Below are positions 17,848 to 25,819 of a DNA stretch of 64,000 nucleotides, piece by piece (position 1 is the first letter of the stretch; the number at the start of each line of letters is the position of its first letter). Position numbers and translations under genes: made by a program. The stretch is taken from contig CAJXXR010000009.1 in NCBI GenBank assembly GCA_913063375.1, positions 1 through 64,000 of the forward strand. Direction: 5' to 3'. Below the pieces are notes generated by a model. The model was not told the DNA's origin and did no database searches. It saw nothing but the letters and a program-made list of their open reading frames with translations. The DNA is from an uncultured Flavobacteriales bacterium. Lineage in GTDB: Bacteria; Bacteroidota; Bacteroidia; Flavobacteriales; CAJXXR01.

Positions 17848-17997
17848 CTATAGCATCGAAATAGAACTCTTGAAAAAATGAAAGAATAAGCCACTAAATA
17901 GAAGGGTCAAGCAGCTATTGGTAAAGACAATAGCCTTTCCTGTAGTGGAGGTCGCCTCTAAAGAATAAGAAGCGTTAAAAGAAATAAACGTAGTCAT
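17848..17997 (-). CDS. Candidate 49-residue leader peptide
   Basis: ATG at 17997 to TAG at 17848, within the long leader between the SAM-I aptamer and the MetX-AK-HSD gene. The peptide begins MTTFISFNASYSLEATSTTG and is rich in Thr, Ser and Phe (seven Thr in 49), with a hydrophobic C-terminal half. Its stop codon abuts the 5' arm of the attenuator hairpin. It also contains a 7-bp hairpin (GCTATTG/CAATAGC, 17914-17934). No strong Shine-Dalgarno sequence is seen, which is normal in Bacteroidota. It may be a regulatory uORF or a chance frame. Confidence 0.4.
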   Translation of the reverse strand: MTTFISFNASYSLEATSTTGKAIVFTNSCLTLLFSGLFFHFFKSSISML

Positions 17998-18117
17998 TTT
18001 TCTACTTTTTGAGTTAATGAAAAATTAAATCAAAAGTCAAATCACACAGTATTTGTGCGGCTTACTAGAAAAATGTTAAAAAGAATAGACGACAATTACG
18101 GGTAGTAATTTCGTTCC

Positions 18118-18227
18118 GTTATCTATCTCAAGCAAATATGCTCTTGTAGAAGTTAGCACCTTCTTTGTATAGAACAAAGGGTTGCTAAGGTTTCCTTGGG
18201 TCTAATCCCTCCACCTTTCTTGATAAC
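18118..18227 (-). ncRNA. SAM-I (S-box) riboswitch aptamer
   Basis: The minus strand carries the S-box landmarks in order: GTTATC (P1 5' arm, 18222-18227), AAGAAAGGTGGAGGGA, GAAACCTTAGCAACC, AAGGTGCTAACTTC, a P4-like hairpin (CAAGAGCATATTTGCTTG) and GATAAC (P1 3' arm, 18118-18123). The P1 arms are perfectly complementary. SAM-I aptamers bind S-adenosylmethionine and repress methionine genes. The downstream gene encodes MetX-aspartokinase-homoserine dehydrogenase, which agrees. The aptamer ends 375 bp before that start codon, an unusually long expression platform. Confidence 0.92.
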
Positions 18228-18256
18228 ATCTCAATAAGTATTGAACTTTATGAGTG

Positions 18257-18264
18257 CAAATATT
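18257..18264 (-). promoter_or_regulatory. Possible -7 box ahead of the SAM-I leader
   Basis: AATATTTG on the minus strand matches TAnnTTTG at 7 of 8 positions, about 30 bp upstream of the aptamer. No clear -33 element is visible. The rest of 18265-18421 is AT-rich and holds nothing recognisable. Confidence 0.3.
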
Positions 18265-18421
18265 CAATAAGAAAAGTTGAATTTCCTAACATTTTTGGAA
18301 AAAAATGAGAAAAAAAACACAAAACAGATACTTTAATTCTATTTATAACCACTTAAAGTACTGTCTTATAGGGTAGGTTGTATAGCTAATCAATTTTTAA
18401 TGAATAGAGCCTGTGAATAAT

Positions 18422-18455
18422 AAAAGGCTTCAAGTATTGTTGAAGCCTTTTATAT
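18422..18455 (-). terminator. Terminator of the ECF42-YCII-YHS cluster
   Basis: A perfect stem AAAAGGCTTCAA (18422-18433) / TTGAAGCCTTTT (18440-18451) with a 6-base loop lies 7 bp after the stop of the YHS-like gene, with a T-rich tail on the minus strand. Confidence 0.85.
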
Positions 18456-18458
18456 TCG

Positions 18459-18665
18459 TTACTGTTCCCAATTCGTATGTGCTTTCTGCATTTGATTTGG
18501 GAGGATTCTAAACAATAGTTTCGCTATCGGATTCGAAAATAGGTAGGTCTTATTGTTGATTATTGCGGATTGGTTACCTCCTTTAACATCCATTTTTCCA
18601 ACACTCATTGCAAATGCACAGTGACCGTCAAATTGAACTGGGGCTTGTGTGTTTTTAGTTATCAT
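18459..18665 (-). CDS. YHS-like small domain protein
   Basis: 68 residues with FDGHCAFAMSVGK near the N-terminus, followed by NQSAIINNKTYLFSNPIAKLLF, the layout of YHS domains (a D-G-C-xxA start and a G-K-x-Y-x-F-ss central strand), which usually bind metal. Only one of the typical cysteines is present (Cys16). It lies 27 bp downstream of the YCII gene and shares its strand and terminator, so it probably belongs to the ECF sigma factor cluster. Its partner and substrate are unknown. Confidence 0.6.
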   Translation of the reverse strand: MITKNTQAPVQFDGHCAFAMSVGKMDVKGGNQSAIINNKTYLFSNPIAKLLFRILPNQMQKAHTNWEQ

Positions 18666-18692
18666 ATCTTTCTGTTTGCATCAATGGATAGC

Positions 18693-19049
18693 CTAGTTGA
18701 TTCCTTCTACTTGCTTGATGGGTCTTATTTCCATGCTTGCGTCCATATCTTCGAAAATTGGATTGGCTTTAGCTATCTCAACTGCCTCTTCAAGGCTGTC
18801 CGCTACAAGGTGAAAATACCCAACAATTACTTCCTTAGATTCGTTAAAAGGTCCGTCTTTAAATACTCCCTTATTCCCATGTAAAACTGCACCCTCCATT
18901 TCCAGAGGTTGGGCTCCTTTTAATTTCCCTGCCTGTATAAGTCCTCCAATATAAACACCTACTTTTTGAATATGAGCTTGTTGTTGCTCAGGAGACAAAC
19001 TTTCCAAATGATCCCCTTTGGTCTTGATAAATAACATGAATTCTTGCAT
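18693..19049 (-). CDS. YCII-related (DGPF) protein of an ECF42 locus
   Basis: 118 residues from the ATG at 19049 (MQEFMLFIKTKGDH). A GTG 33 bases upstream would add an unlikely basic extension. The signature FKDGPFNESKEVIVGYFHL (about residues 67-85) and the C-terminal MEIRPIKQ define the DGPF/YCII family, small dimeric alpha-beta proteins. Members are the standard neighbours of ECF42 sigma factors, and such a gene lies immediately upstream here (91-bp gap). The biochemical role is unknown; they are thought to be part of the sigma factor's regulatory circuit or its target. Confidence 0.88.
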   Translation of the reverse strand: MQEFMLFIKTKGDHLESLSPEQQQAHIQKVGVYIGGLIQAGKLKGAQPLEMEGAVLHGNKGVFKDGPFNESKEVIVGYFHLVADSLEEAVEIAKANPIFEDMDASMEIRPIKQVEGIN

Positions 19050-19139
19050 AACAATTTTTTTAGTGGTTCGTGTTTTAATCACCTTCTATATAAGAGTCAA
19101 TTGAATTCCTTAAAAGGGGACATGATAATAGAAATAATT

Positions 19140-20408
19140 TTAATTATTCTCAGAATACAAATCTATCTTACTGTTTATGAGGTGTTTAATATTTTCTCTT
19201 TTAGTTATCTTCAAAGCCTCTTTTAGTACATTAATAGCCAGTTCTAGTTCATTATTTTGGAAATGAAGTTCTGCCCGAGTAGTGAAATACGGTAAATAGG
19301 ACTGTAGTTGTGATTTGTCTTCGATCTGATCCAATGCCTGAAGTGCGAATGTAGCATCTTCTACTTTAGCTAAAATTATGGCTCTATTTAATTGTATTAT
19401 TGGAGAGTTGTCAATTTCCATTAAATGGTTGTAGAGATTTAGAATATCCAACCATTGGATGGAATCAAAATCTGGGGCAGTACAATAATGAGCAGATATA
19501 GTTGCTAATATATGATAGATGGAAACCTCTCCCTGCTCAGTGGCTAATTCCAGGTAAACAATTCCCTTTTGAATAAGTTTTTGATCCCAGTTGGCTCTTG
19601 CCTGATTCTCTAGGTCTATAATTGTATCATGGGGTCCTAACCTCGATTTAAACCTCGAAACATTCAATACCATTAAAGCTAAAAGGGCGTAAACATTCGA
19701 TTTTTTTGTAATGACTTCACTTGCTGCTATTATTTCAGCAAGCCGTATACTTTCTTCACACAATTCGTACCGGATGATATCGTTCCCTTTTGATGGGTAA
19801 TATCCTTCATTAAATAGTAAATATAGCGACTCCAAAACAGCAGTTAGCCTTTTGTCTAAGGCCTTGCCTTGAGGTACTTCAAAGGGAATCTCAGCATCAC
19901 GAATATTTTTCCGCGCCCGAATCAATCGCTTGCGTATATTTTCTTCCGTCGTTAGAAAAGCTTTGGAAATTTCGGGGATGCTAAAACCACACAATGTTTT
20001 AAGAGTCAACGCCACTTGAGAGTCTAGGGAAACTTTTGGATGGCAGCAGGTGAACATCATCCGTAATTGATCATCTGCAATCTCCTTATCACTGAATATA
20101 TGATCCAGCATTGGTGCGGCCGTCCATTGGGACTGTAAGTGATTAGCTATTTCAGATTGGTAATTTCGTTTGTGCTTTTCTCTATTGACAACGTTTAGGG
20201 CCTTATTTTTGGCCACCTTATAGATCCATCCAACGGGATTGTCAGGAAGTCCTTTTTCTTCCCATTGCTTTAGGGCTTCTAGCATAGCCTCCTGCACTAC
20301 ATCTTCGGCAAGTTCGATATTTGAGGCTCCAAATGTTTTCGTTAATACGGATATCAACTTCCCGTATTCTTCCTTAAACAAGCGATTTATTTCTTCTTTA
20401 ATATTCAT
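19140..20408 (-). CDS. ECF42-type RNA polymerase sigma factor with C-terminal TPR-like extension
   Basis: 422 residues. Sigma region 2 (about 8-75, LAEDVVQEAMLEALKQWEEKG and NPVGWIYKVAKNKALN) and region 4 (about 110-170, LTLKTLCGFSIPEISKAFLTTEENIRKRL) are followed by a 240-residue helical domain with RLTAVLESLYLLFNEGYYPS, the DUF6596/TPR-like extension of ECF42 factors. These factors lack an anti-sigma factor, and the extension is held to control activity. The neighbouring YCII gene matches the known ECF42 arrangement. The ATG start is clear. The regulon is not known from this window, but probably includes the cluster itself. Confidence 0.9.
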   Translation of the reverse strand: MNIKEEINRLFKEEYGKLISVLTKTFGASNIELAEDVVQEAMLEALKQWEEKGLPDNPVGWIYKVAKNKALNVVNREKHKRNYQSEIANHLQSQWTAAPMLDHIFSDKEIADDQLRMMFTCCHPKVSLDSQVALTLKTLCGFSIPEISKAFLTTEENIRKRLIRARKNIRDAEIPFEVPQGKALDKRLTAVLESLYLLFNEGYYPSKGNDIIRYELCEESIRLAEIIAASEVITKKSNVYALLALMVLNVSRFKSRLGPHDTIIDLENQARANWDQKLIQKGIVYLELATEQGEVSIYHILATISAHYCTAPDFDSIQWLDILNLYNHLMEIDNSPIIQLNRAIILAKVEDATFALQALDQIEDKSQLQSYLPYFTTRAELHFQNNELELAINVLKEALKITKRENIKHLINSKIDLYSENN

Positions 20409-20607
20409 TTTAGCACTAGTAAATTATTTTGGTGGATGTGTAAAAAAGGATAATAGTCGAGTTATGCCTTTCCTAGTCCAAGATAAGCATCATTTTTTAT
20501 TTAGGCTATTTGTTTCTCACCACAATAAGTTTTAGTGTGCCTTAAAAGCTACTTTAAGGATTGTTTGATTGGTCAATTTTCTATGTATATTGAGTGAAAT
20601 TAATCAG

Positions 20608-21282
20608 ATGAAATATTTAATAATAATCATTTTACTCTTTGGACTTTTCAGCTGTAATAATGCTACCACAATTCGTCAAAATGAAGAATTAAGTTGTTTT
20701 AATGATACCATAGGGGTAAAAGAAGCAATGATTTTTGAAGCAATGACGGAGTCATTTGATCAATTCCTTAGGCTTAACTTTTCTAATCAGTCAAATCAAC
20801 AAGATAGAATGGTTGCTTTCCTGAAACATATTCAAAAAGTAGATAATTGGTATAATCCAAATTGGATTGTAGATACTGAGCAAAACCAGAAGTTGCTGAC
20901 TAAATTTGAAGCTATTGGATTGAGGAAAGAGATTAGGTATTATGGTTATGAAGAGGTTGAATTATTTGGAGAGCCCGATGAAGAATATCAATTCGGAGGG
21001 ATTCCAAAAATGGACGATTGTAAAGATAGCTCTAGCCATTTTAATCAGATAGGCTTATTCCTATATGCTTTATCAACATGTGGTTCTTCGGACTCATTGA
21101 TTAAGGCGTATTTTAGAGTTAGAAATGGTGTTGGAAATATAGAATACCAATCGCTTGCTGGAGGACTCCTTGAAAAGAATATAAGGTATGATCACCCCAT
21201 TCATAGAAGGATTCTTATTGTAGACTTTTATCTAGATATTATGTATGGGGATTTGGAGCGGAAAAGTTTGAAATACCGTTAA
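20608..21282 (+). CDS. Lipoprotein of unknown function
   Basis: 224 residues from the ATG at 20608 (MKYLIIIILLFGLFSCNN), chosen because it gives a clean lipoprotein signal with lipobox LFSC; a TTG 39 bases earlier would bury it. The mature part is soluble, with a Trp-rich stretch (DNWYNPNWIVD) and two Cys-containing segments (MDDCKDSSS, STCGSSD). I recognise no domain. It is the first of a run of short rightward genes that fill the accessory island. Twenty bases separate it from the next lipoprotein gene, so the two are probably one operon. Confidence 0.6.
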   Translation: MKYLIIIILLFGLFSCNNATTIRQNEELSCFNDTIGVKEAMIFEAMTESFDQFLRLNFSNQSNQQDRMVAFLKHIQKVDNWYNPNWIVDTEQNQKLLTKFEAIGLRKEIRYYGYEEVELFGEPDEEYQFGGIPKMDDCKDSSSHFNQIGLFLYALSTCGSSDSLIKAYFRVRNGVGNIEYQSLAGGLLEKNIRYDHPIHRRILIVDFYLDIMYGDLERKSLKYR

Positions 21283-21302
21283 CTGAATTATAAATTAATT
21301 TC

Positions 21303-21896
21303 ATGAGATATTTTTTGTTAATTTTTTTGTTCTACGGGTGTAGGAGTAATCGAGCTATCCAACTGGATGATATCGTAGGGGTTTACCATTGTGAAGATGG
21401 ATCATACTTTGAACTATCGGCAGATAGTACATTCATTTATGGTTGGGATGTGGGGCAAAATGTCATGAAGGGGACCTGGTTAAAAAAATGGAATTCATTG
21501 TCTCTAGAGCAGCCACCTCAGCCTAAATATATGCGGAATGATTCCGTTAAAATGAAAAGCCTGGACTTGGGGTTTATAAAAGTAAATGTGTTTGATACAG
21601 TTGGTGAGCCTATTCCCTTTGTAAGTGTTGTTTTTAAAAAAGCAGATAAAATGGTTTTGTATGGAACTGTAGATTATGAAGGTGAAATTATTTTCCCAAA
21701 GGTATCAGTGGATAGTTTATTTGTGGATTATATGGGCTTCAAATCAATTAGAAAAGCCATAGGAAATGAAGATGAGATAGCGGTATATTTAAAAGAATCT
21801 AAGGAAGTGTTTGGGTTTCATTCATTCAAATTGAAAATTAAGGCTGGAGATCTTTATGATCCTGTCTACAAGAAAATTTATTGTAAGAGTAGGTAG
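21303..21896 (+). CDS. Lipoprotein with carboxypeptidase-regulatory-like domain
   Basis: 197 residues. The N-terminus MRYFLLIFLFYGCRSN has a lipobox-like FYGC. Residues about 25-60 form a small beta module (DIVGVYHCEDGSYFELSADS), a pattern seen in many small Bacteroidota lipoproteins. Residues about 97-165 (VNVFDTVGEPIPFVSVVFKK ... GTVDYEGEIIFPKVSVDSLFVDYMGFKS) look like a CarboxypepD_reg-like beta-sandwich, a domain frequent in Bacteroidota envelope proteins. No enzyme motif is seen. It is probably co-transcribed with the lipoprotein gene 20 bp upstream. Confidence 0.6.
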   Translation: MRYFLLIFLFYGCRSNRAIQLDDIVGVYHCEDGSYFELSADSTFIYGWDVGQNVMKGTWLKKWNSLSLEQPPQPKYMRNDSVKMKSLDLGFIKVNVFDTVGEPIPFVSVVFKKADKMVLYGTVDYEGEIIFPKVSVDSLFVDYMGFKSIRKAIGNEDEIAVYLKESKEVFGFHSFKLKIKAGDLYDPVYKKIYCKSR

Positions 21897-22100
21897 ATAA
21901 CTAAGGATCTATCTGAACACTACTGTCTGCTTGATATATTTTGGAGGCTACATTTTTGGCTAGGAAGTCAGTTCAAAATTTGTTGTAATATTATTTATAG
22001 CTGGTTGTTACAACTTATCTAAGTTGGACTTATAATTTATTCCATGCTTGAATGAACTCATTTTTATAGAAAGTCTTAACTTTATAGTATAATAGAAAAA

Positions 22101-22478
22101 ATGAAGTATTCAGTAAGGCACGAATATATTCAAGATGATACAATCTTGTTAAGGACATTTAAAGGGAGTCTTAGTTTACTTGATATAGCGCATTGTATTG
22201 ATGATGATGTCAATCAAGGGAGAATACATAGTGGATTGATAGGTGTAATTAACGATTATCTAGATTCCAATATTAAAGTTGAAATTGACGATCTGGATAA
22301 CGTTTTAGCTGCTTTTGATAAACACGAGGATGTACTTATTCCTATGAAATGGGCTGTTATTGTTGATTTTTCCCTAGCAGCTGTTCCTTCTATTTTTAGA
22401 GAAAAAAATCCTAAGTACAATTTGCAGAGTTTTACTGAGTTCTCATCTGCCCTACGCTGGGTAGAAGGAGTTAGTTGA
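22101..22478 (+). CDS. Small STAS/SpoIIAA-like hypothetical protein, copy 1
   Basis: 125 residues, soluble, no signal peptide. It opens with alternating beta strands (EYIQDDTILLRTFKGSLSLLDI) and ends with FTEFSSALRWVEG. The layout (strand-strand-helix, GLIGVIND, then a KWAVIVDF strand) recalls STAS/SpoIIAA-like single-domain proteins, but I cannot assign a family firmly. A clear paralogue of identical length lies at 23420-23797, roughly half identical, and the 40 bases upstream of both ATGs are also alike, so the duplication included the promoter. No partner gene is evident. Confidence 0.6.
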   Translation: MKYSVRHEYIQDDTILLRTFKGSLSLLDIAHCIDDDVNQGRIHSGLIGVINDYLDSNIKVEIDDLDNVLAAFDKHEDVLIPMKWAVIVDFSLAAVPSIFREKNPKYNLQSFTEFSSALRWVEGVS

Positions 22479-22526
22479 TGCCCCTTTGAAGGGGGGATCG
22501 TATAGGTAAATGATGAGTTTCCAAGA

Positions 22527-23108
22527 TCATCTTGATAACATGTAGAAGGTTATAATCAAAGCAATTATTACAAATAAGGAACCAATGATCGCCAGTCCTA
22601 TGTTGGTGTTTTCTGCTGTGTCTACTCCCCATTTATAAGAATAGGGGATATGGTACTTTTTAGATAGGTATTTTAGGAAAGATTGAGCAACATAGTATCC
22701 ATTTGTTTTATTATCCATCTCTACCTCTGTGTTATAGGTTGTGAAATTGAAGAATTCTTGGGCAAATTTTTGATCCTTATTAAGGACATATAGAGTAGTA
22801 TGTTCAATTACCGATTCCGTATCCATTACAGTTTCTGATCTTTTACCCCAGGATGTCTGATTTACGACGAATAGGAATTCTTGAATATCTTTTATTGAGA
22901 ATTTTTTTTCAATTTCTCCTTCTTTGAAGTGTATTTCATCTGTCAGAAGTAAGGTCCACTTTTGGAATTCCTCATATTCACCTCTTCCAAGCTTTCGTTT
23001 AAAGTGAATACAATTTTGGTAAATTTTCAACTCACAGTAGCGCCCAAAATTCTTTTTTTCTATAAGTGGGTTGGTTTCTTCTGAATGCGTGAAAAAGTCT
23101 GGATCCAA
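22527..23108 (-). CDS. Hypothetical protein with C-terminal membrane anchor, TTG start
   Basis: 193 residues. A soluble N-terminal part rich in charged beta strands (CELKIYQNCIHFKRKLGRGE, about residues 25-44) is followed by a single hydrophobic helix at the C-terminus (NIGLAIIGSLFVIIALIITF), suggesting a tail-anchored topology facing the cytoplasm. No ATG is available in frame near the beginning, and a stop lies a few codons upstream, so the TTG at 23108 is the likely start. It is the only leftward gene between the two 125-residue paralogues and interrupts that duplication. Function unknown. Confidence 0.55.
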   Translation of the reverse strand: MDPDFFTHSEETNPLIEKKNFGRYCELKIYQNCIHFKRKLGRGEYEEFQKWTLLLTDEIHFKEGEIEKKFSIKDIQEFLFVVNQTSWGKRSETVMDTESVIEHTTLYVLNKDQKFAQEFFNFTTYNTEVEMDNKTNGYYVAQSFLKYLSKKYHIPYSYKWGVDTAENTNIGLAIIGSLFVIIALIITFYMLSR

Positions 23109-23419
23109 ATGGTATGGTTTAAGGTGTGAGATGTATTTTCAAATATACTGTATTCTCACAAATCATATTTGTTTTATTCTAAGCGAACTCATTTTGAGTT
23201 ATGGGAGCTTCTAAAGCGTATGCTGCTATTTGGTCTATGGTATACGGATTGAAATTCTACACGTGAAGACGCTACTTTGGTCCAACAATACAAAAAGGAC
23301 ATAGTCCCTTGCTCATGTATTGTTTTATTGCGTTCGTTTTTACTGATAATTACTTTTACTATGTACTTGATTGACTTCATTGTAATAGAAAGAATTACCT
23401 TTAATAGATAATAGATAAA
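23109..23419. other. Intergenic region with a nested hairpin
   Basis: No gene is seen. TGTGAGA (23125-23131) and TCTCACA (23154-23160) enclose a second repeat GTAT/ATAC, just upstream of the leftward gene at 22527-23108. The right end carries the upstream block shared with the paralogue at 22101. Nothing else is recognised. Confidence 0.35.
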
Positions 23420-23797
23420 ATGAAGCATTCCATAACATACGAATATATCGCAGACGGGAAGATTTTGGTAAGAACATTTACAGGAAGTCTGAGTTTGAGG
23501 GAAGTTGCAACAAGTATGGATGATGATATAGAAAAAGGGACGATCCACAAAGGGTTGATAGGTATAATCAACCATCATGTTGATACAGATATAAATATTG
23601 AAGATGGTGATATGGAATTTGTGGTATCTGTCTATAAAAAGCATCTGGATTTATTGATAGATATTAAGTGGGCCACGGTCATTGATTTTTCGATGGTAGC
23701 ACTACCTGCCCTTTTGAAGGGAAAAAACCCTAGTTTTAATGTACAGAGTTTTACAAATTTTTCGTCTGCCCTACGTTGGGTCGAGAGTGAAAGTTAA
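23420..23797 (+). CDS. Small STAS/SpoIIAA-like hypothetical protein, copy 2
   Basis: 125 residues, same length and layout as the protein at 22101-22478: MKHSITYEYIADGKILVRTF at the start, GLIGIIN in the middle, FTNFSSALRWVES at the end. The most conserved blocks are the GSLSL turn, the DDD helix start, GLIG-IN and the final SSALRWVE, so these probably define the fold or binding surface. Divergence is concentrated between residues 50 and 80. The upstream 40 bases match those of copy 1. Function unknown. Confidence 0.6.
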   Translation: MKHSITYEYIADGKILVRTFTGSLSLREVATSMDDDIEKGTIHKGLIGIINHHVDTDINIEDGDMEFVVSVYKKHLDLLIDIKWATVIDFSMVALPALLKGKNPSFNVQSFTNFSSALRWVESES

Positions 23798-23868
23798 AGA
23801 CAATATGGACAATTTGGCCAGTTAGGTATATCAAGAGTTTCTGTATATTGGAATCATAATTTAGAAGT

Positions 23869-24387
23869 ATGAAAGTCAAATGGGCATTATCAATAATAGT
23901 TGTTTTACTACTTTCAATGAATGTAAAAGCTCAACCTGAAGCAAGGGCTGATGAAGTACAAATGATAATCTATGGTAATGATGAGTTGTCTGGTTGTACT
24001 TTATGGAATGGAGTAAGTCCTAATTTCATTCAAGGAGACTTCTTTGGAGACGGGATAGAAGATTTTGTTGTATTAGTTAAGGATAGTTCCAGGGTTAAGA
24101 TTGCAATCATCAATAAGGGAGTCAAAAATGAAATTTTTTTCATTGGAGGAGAGAAAGAGATGTTCCATATGTTTGATTATAGTTGGATAGGGGTGTTTAA
24201 AAAAATTCCTGCAGGAGATGTTCTTTGGTCTAATTATGAAGATGATTTCAGAACCCTAGAAGAGACCCCTGATGATGAGAAAGTGTATCTAAATTATGAT
24301 GCTTTGTATGTCCATGCTATTGAATCTTGTGGTGGTGGATTTATTTTCTGGAAGGATGACAAATGGAATTGGTTACAGCAGGAGTAA
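23869..24387 (+). CDS. Secreted hypothetical protein
   Basis: 172 residues with a signal peptide (MKVKWALSIIVVLLLSMNVKA, cleavage near residue 21). The mature part contains FIQGDFFGDGIEDFVVLVKD, which resembles an FG-GAP or VCBS-like calcium-binding loop (D-x-x-G-D-x-x-x-D) found in many secreted proteins, and a closing SCGGGFIFWKDDKWNWLQQE. This suggests a periplasmic or secreted protein, but no function can be named. It lies 71 bp after the second 125-residue paralogue on the same strand. Confidence 0.55.
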   Translation: MKVKWALSIIVVLLLSMNVKAQPEARADEVQMIIYGNDELSGCTLWNGVSPNFIQGDFFGDGIEDFVVLVKDSSRVKIAIINKGVKNEIFFIGGEKEMFHMFDYSWIGVFKKIPAGDVLWSNYEDDFRTLEETPDDEKVYLNYDALYVHAIESCGGGFIFWKDDKWNWLQQE

Positions 24388-24500
24388 AGACCCGATGGAT
24401 GTGGTCCAACTGTCCTTTTTAGGGTTATAGTCTGTTTGTATTAGGGACCAGAGATTAATATATTTAAATTTACTGCCACAGATTATTTGAATTAATTATT

Positions 24501-24974
24501 ATGTTAGGATATTATTATAGGAGGTTAGACTCTTTAGAGATAGGGATATTGATTCTTGGGTTCATTTTATTTATTAGTTCATGTTATGAATTTAACTCAA
24601 GCCTAATATTGGTTTATATACTTGGTTTTGGGCTTTGCTATACTCCCGTAAATACTGAAATTTCAGAACGATTTACAAATCTTTTATTTACTACTCTTTG
24701 GTTAATATTGGTCATCTTATTCTTGGCCTTTCATGAGAATACAATAGGCTATTCAGCTTTATTTCTCTTCTTATACAGTCATCTATGTAGAACTACCTTC
24801 TGGTTAATGTATAAGGTAGAGCCTATACCCTTTGGATTTGGAAAATATGGTATCATTAGCCGAGAAAATGACGCTGGGGTTAGACTAGGTGAATCACGGG
24901 ATAAATGGTTTTCTGGAATTAGATTATTCTCTTCAATATTCTTAGTTATTCTATTGGCTTTTTTGTTGAGATAA
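24501..24974 (+). CDS. Integral membrane hypothetical protein
   Basis: 157 residues with about five hydrophobic helices (near 15-30, 32-47, 60-76, 80-97 and 136-156). Between the last two lies a hydrophilic loop with FGFGKYGIISRENDAGVRLGES. No family is recognised, and no catalytic residues stand out. It belongs to the run of short rightward genes of the island. It is followed directly by degenerate repeat material (25007-25232) rather than by an operon partner. Confidence 0.5.
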   Translation: MLGYYYRRLDSLEIGILILGFILFISSCYEFNSSLILVYILGFGLCYTPVNTEISERFTNLLFTTLWLILVILFLAFHENTIGYSALFLFLYSHLCRTTFWLMYKVEPIPFGFGKYGIISRENDAGVRLGESRDKWFSGIRLFSSIFLVILLAFLLR

Positions 24975-25006
24975 ATTGGGAAATAGCTCCCACTAAAATG
25001 TCTAGG

Positions 25007-25232
25007 CAAAAGTCAATTTAATCTCCTTTACTTCAAGTCCACAATAGTAGAACTTCACCTTACCAATATACTTGTAAGAATCTCATCCTTTATACTTGAC
25101 TGGGGTGGTTTTTCAATCCAAAATTAAACCTAAGATTAAGTCCATAAGGCATACAAAATGGCTAATTCTATCCTTCTACATTGTCTATAGCTCTAGAGGT
25201 TTCATTAAAAGAACTAGTTGATATTGATATGA
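25007..25232 (+). pseudogene. Decayed XRE regulator and divergent partner fragment, copy 1
   Basis: The segment aligns over most of its length with 28627-28908. The left part, on the minus strand, still reads SYKYIGKVKFYYCGLEVKEI but has an in-frame stop. The right part carries KIKSIR-like codons and the end KELVDID of an XRE helix-turn-helix protein, with several stops and deletions. It is clearly non-functional and more eroded than copy 2. It sits immediately upstream of the small membrane protein gene at 25246. Confidence 0.6.
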
Positions 25233-25245
25233 GTTAATATTAGGA

Positions 25246-25683
25246 ATGATTAAATTAGGTCAAAATTTAAAACCAATGCTTATAAGACATAAACATCTAT
25301 TGTGGGCTTCATTGTTTATTGCAGTCCCATATTTCATTTATATCACTTGGGTATTTTTATATCAAAAATTAATCTGTTCCTCCTGTTTTTTCTTATTTGA
25401 AGTACAGTACGGATATTATGTTATCTCATGGCTATTGTCAATAATTACAATTTTTGCTGGAGTACAGTATTATAATGATTCAAATTATCTATTGGCTCTA
25501 AAGGTTGTTTATGGTGGATTGATGGTAGAGGCTATTGTAAATTATTTCTTATATGATGGCGGAGCATCTGATTTTTCAATTTGTATTCTTCTACCTATAA
25601 TAATGTCTTTGCTTGGATTCTCAGCTTTATTCCTAATATCTGTTCTAAAGAGAAGATTTGATAAAATAGGAGACTTTTCCTAA
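25246..25683 (+). CDS. Small membrane protein, unknown function
   Basis: 145 residues with four hydrophobic helices (about 20-40, 50-70, 80-100 and 112-132) and short polar loops. One loop holds a CSSC pair (KLICSSCFF, about residues 43-51), which may be redox- or metal-active, although no family is recognised. It lies between a decayed XRE copy and an intergenic block that recurs after the gene at 29023-29565. The two proteins so bracketed are not alike. Confidence 0.5.
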   Translation: MIKLGQNLKPMLIRHKHLLWASLFIAVPYFIYITWVFLYQKLICSSCFFLFEVQYGYYVISWLLSIITIFAGVQYYNDSNYLLALKVVYGGLMVEAIVNYFLYDGGASDFSICILLPIIMSLLGFSALFLISVLKRRFDKIGDFS

Positions 25684-25819
25684 CCATGTAAAAAGCCAAA
25701 CCGCTATGTATATGTGTATGGGACATTTTGGTAATGAGTCAAATAGATCAAAAAGGCCTGTGTGGACACTATTACGTGTACTTAGAAAATAAAGACTGCA
25801 ATGTCAAAACTTAGTAAAT

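Noticed and set aside
18570-18884. Rightward 104-codon frame
   Set aside because: It is antisense to the YHS-like and YCII genes, both of which are recognisable families.
23189-23644. Leftward 151-codon frame
   Set aside because: It lies opposite the 125-residue paralogue gene at 23420 and has no ribosomal or family features; it is an antisense shadow.
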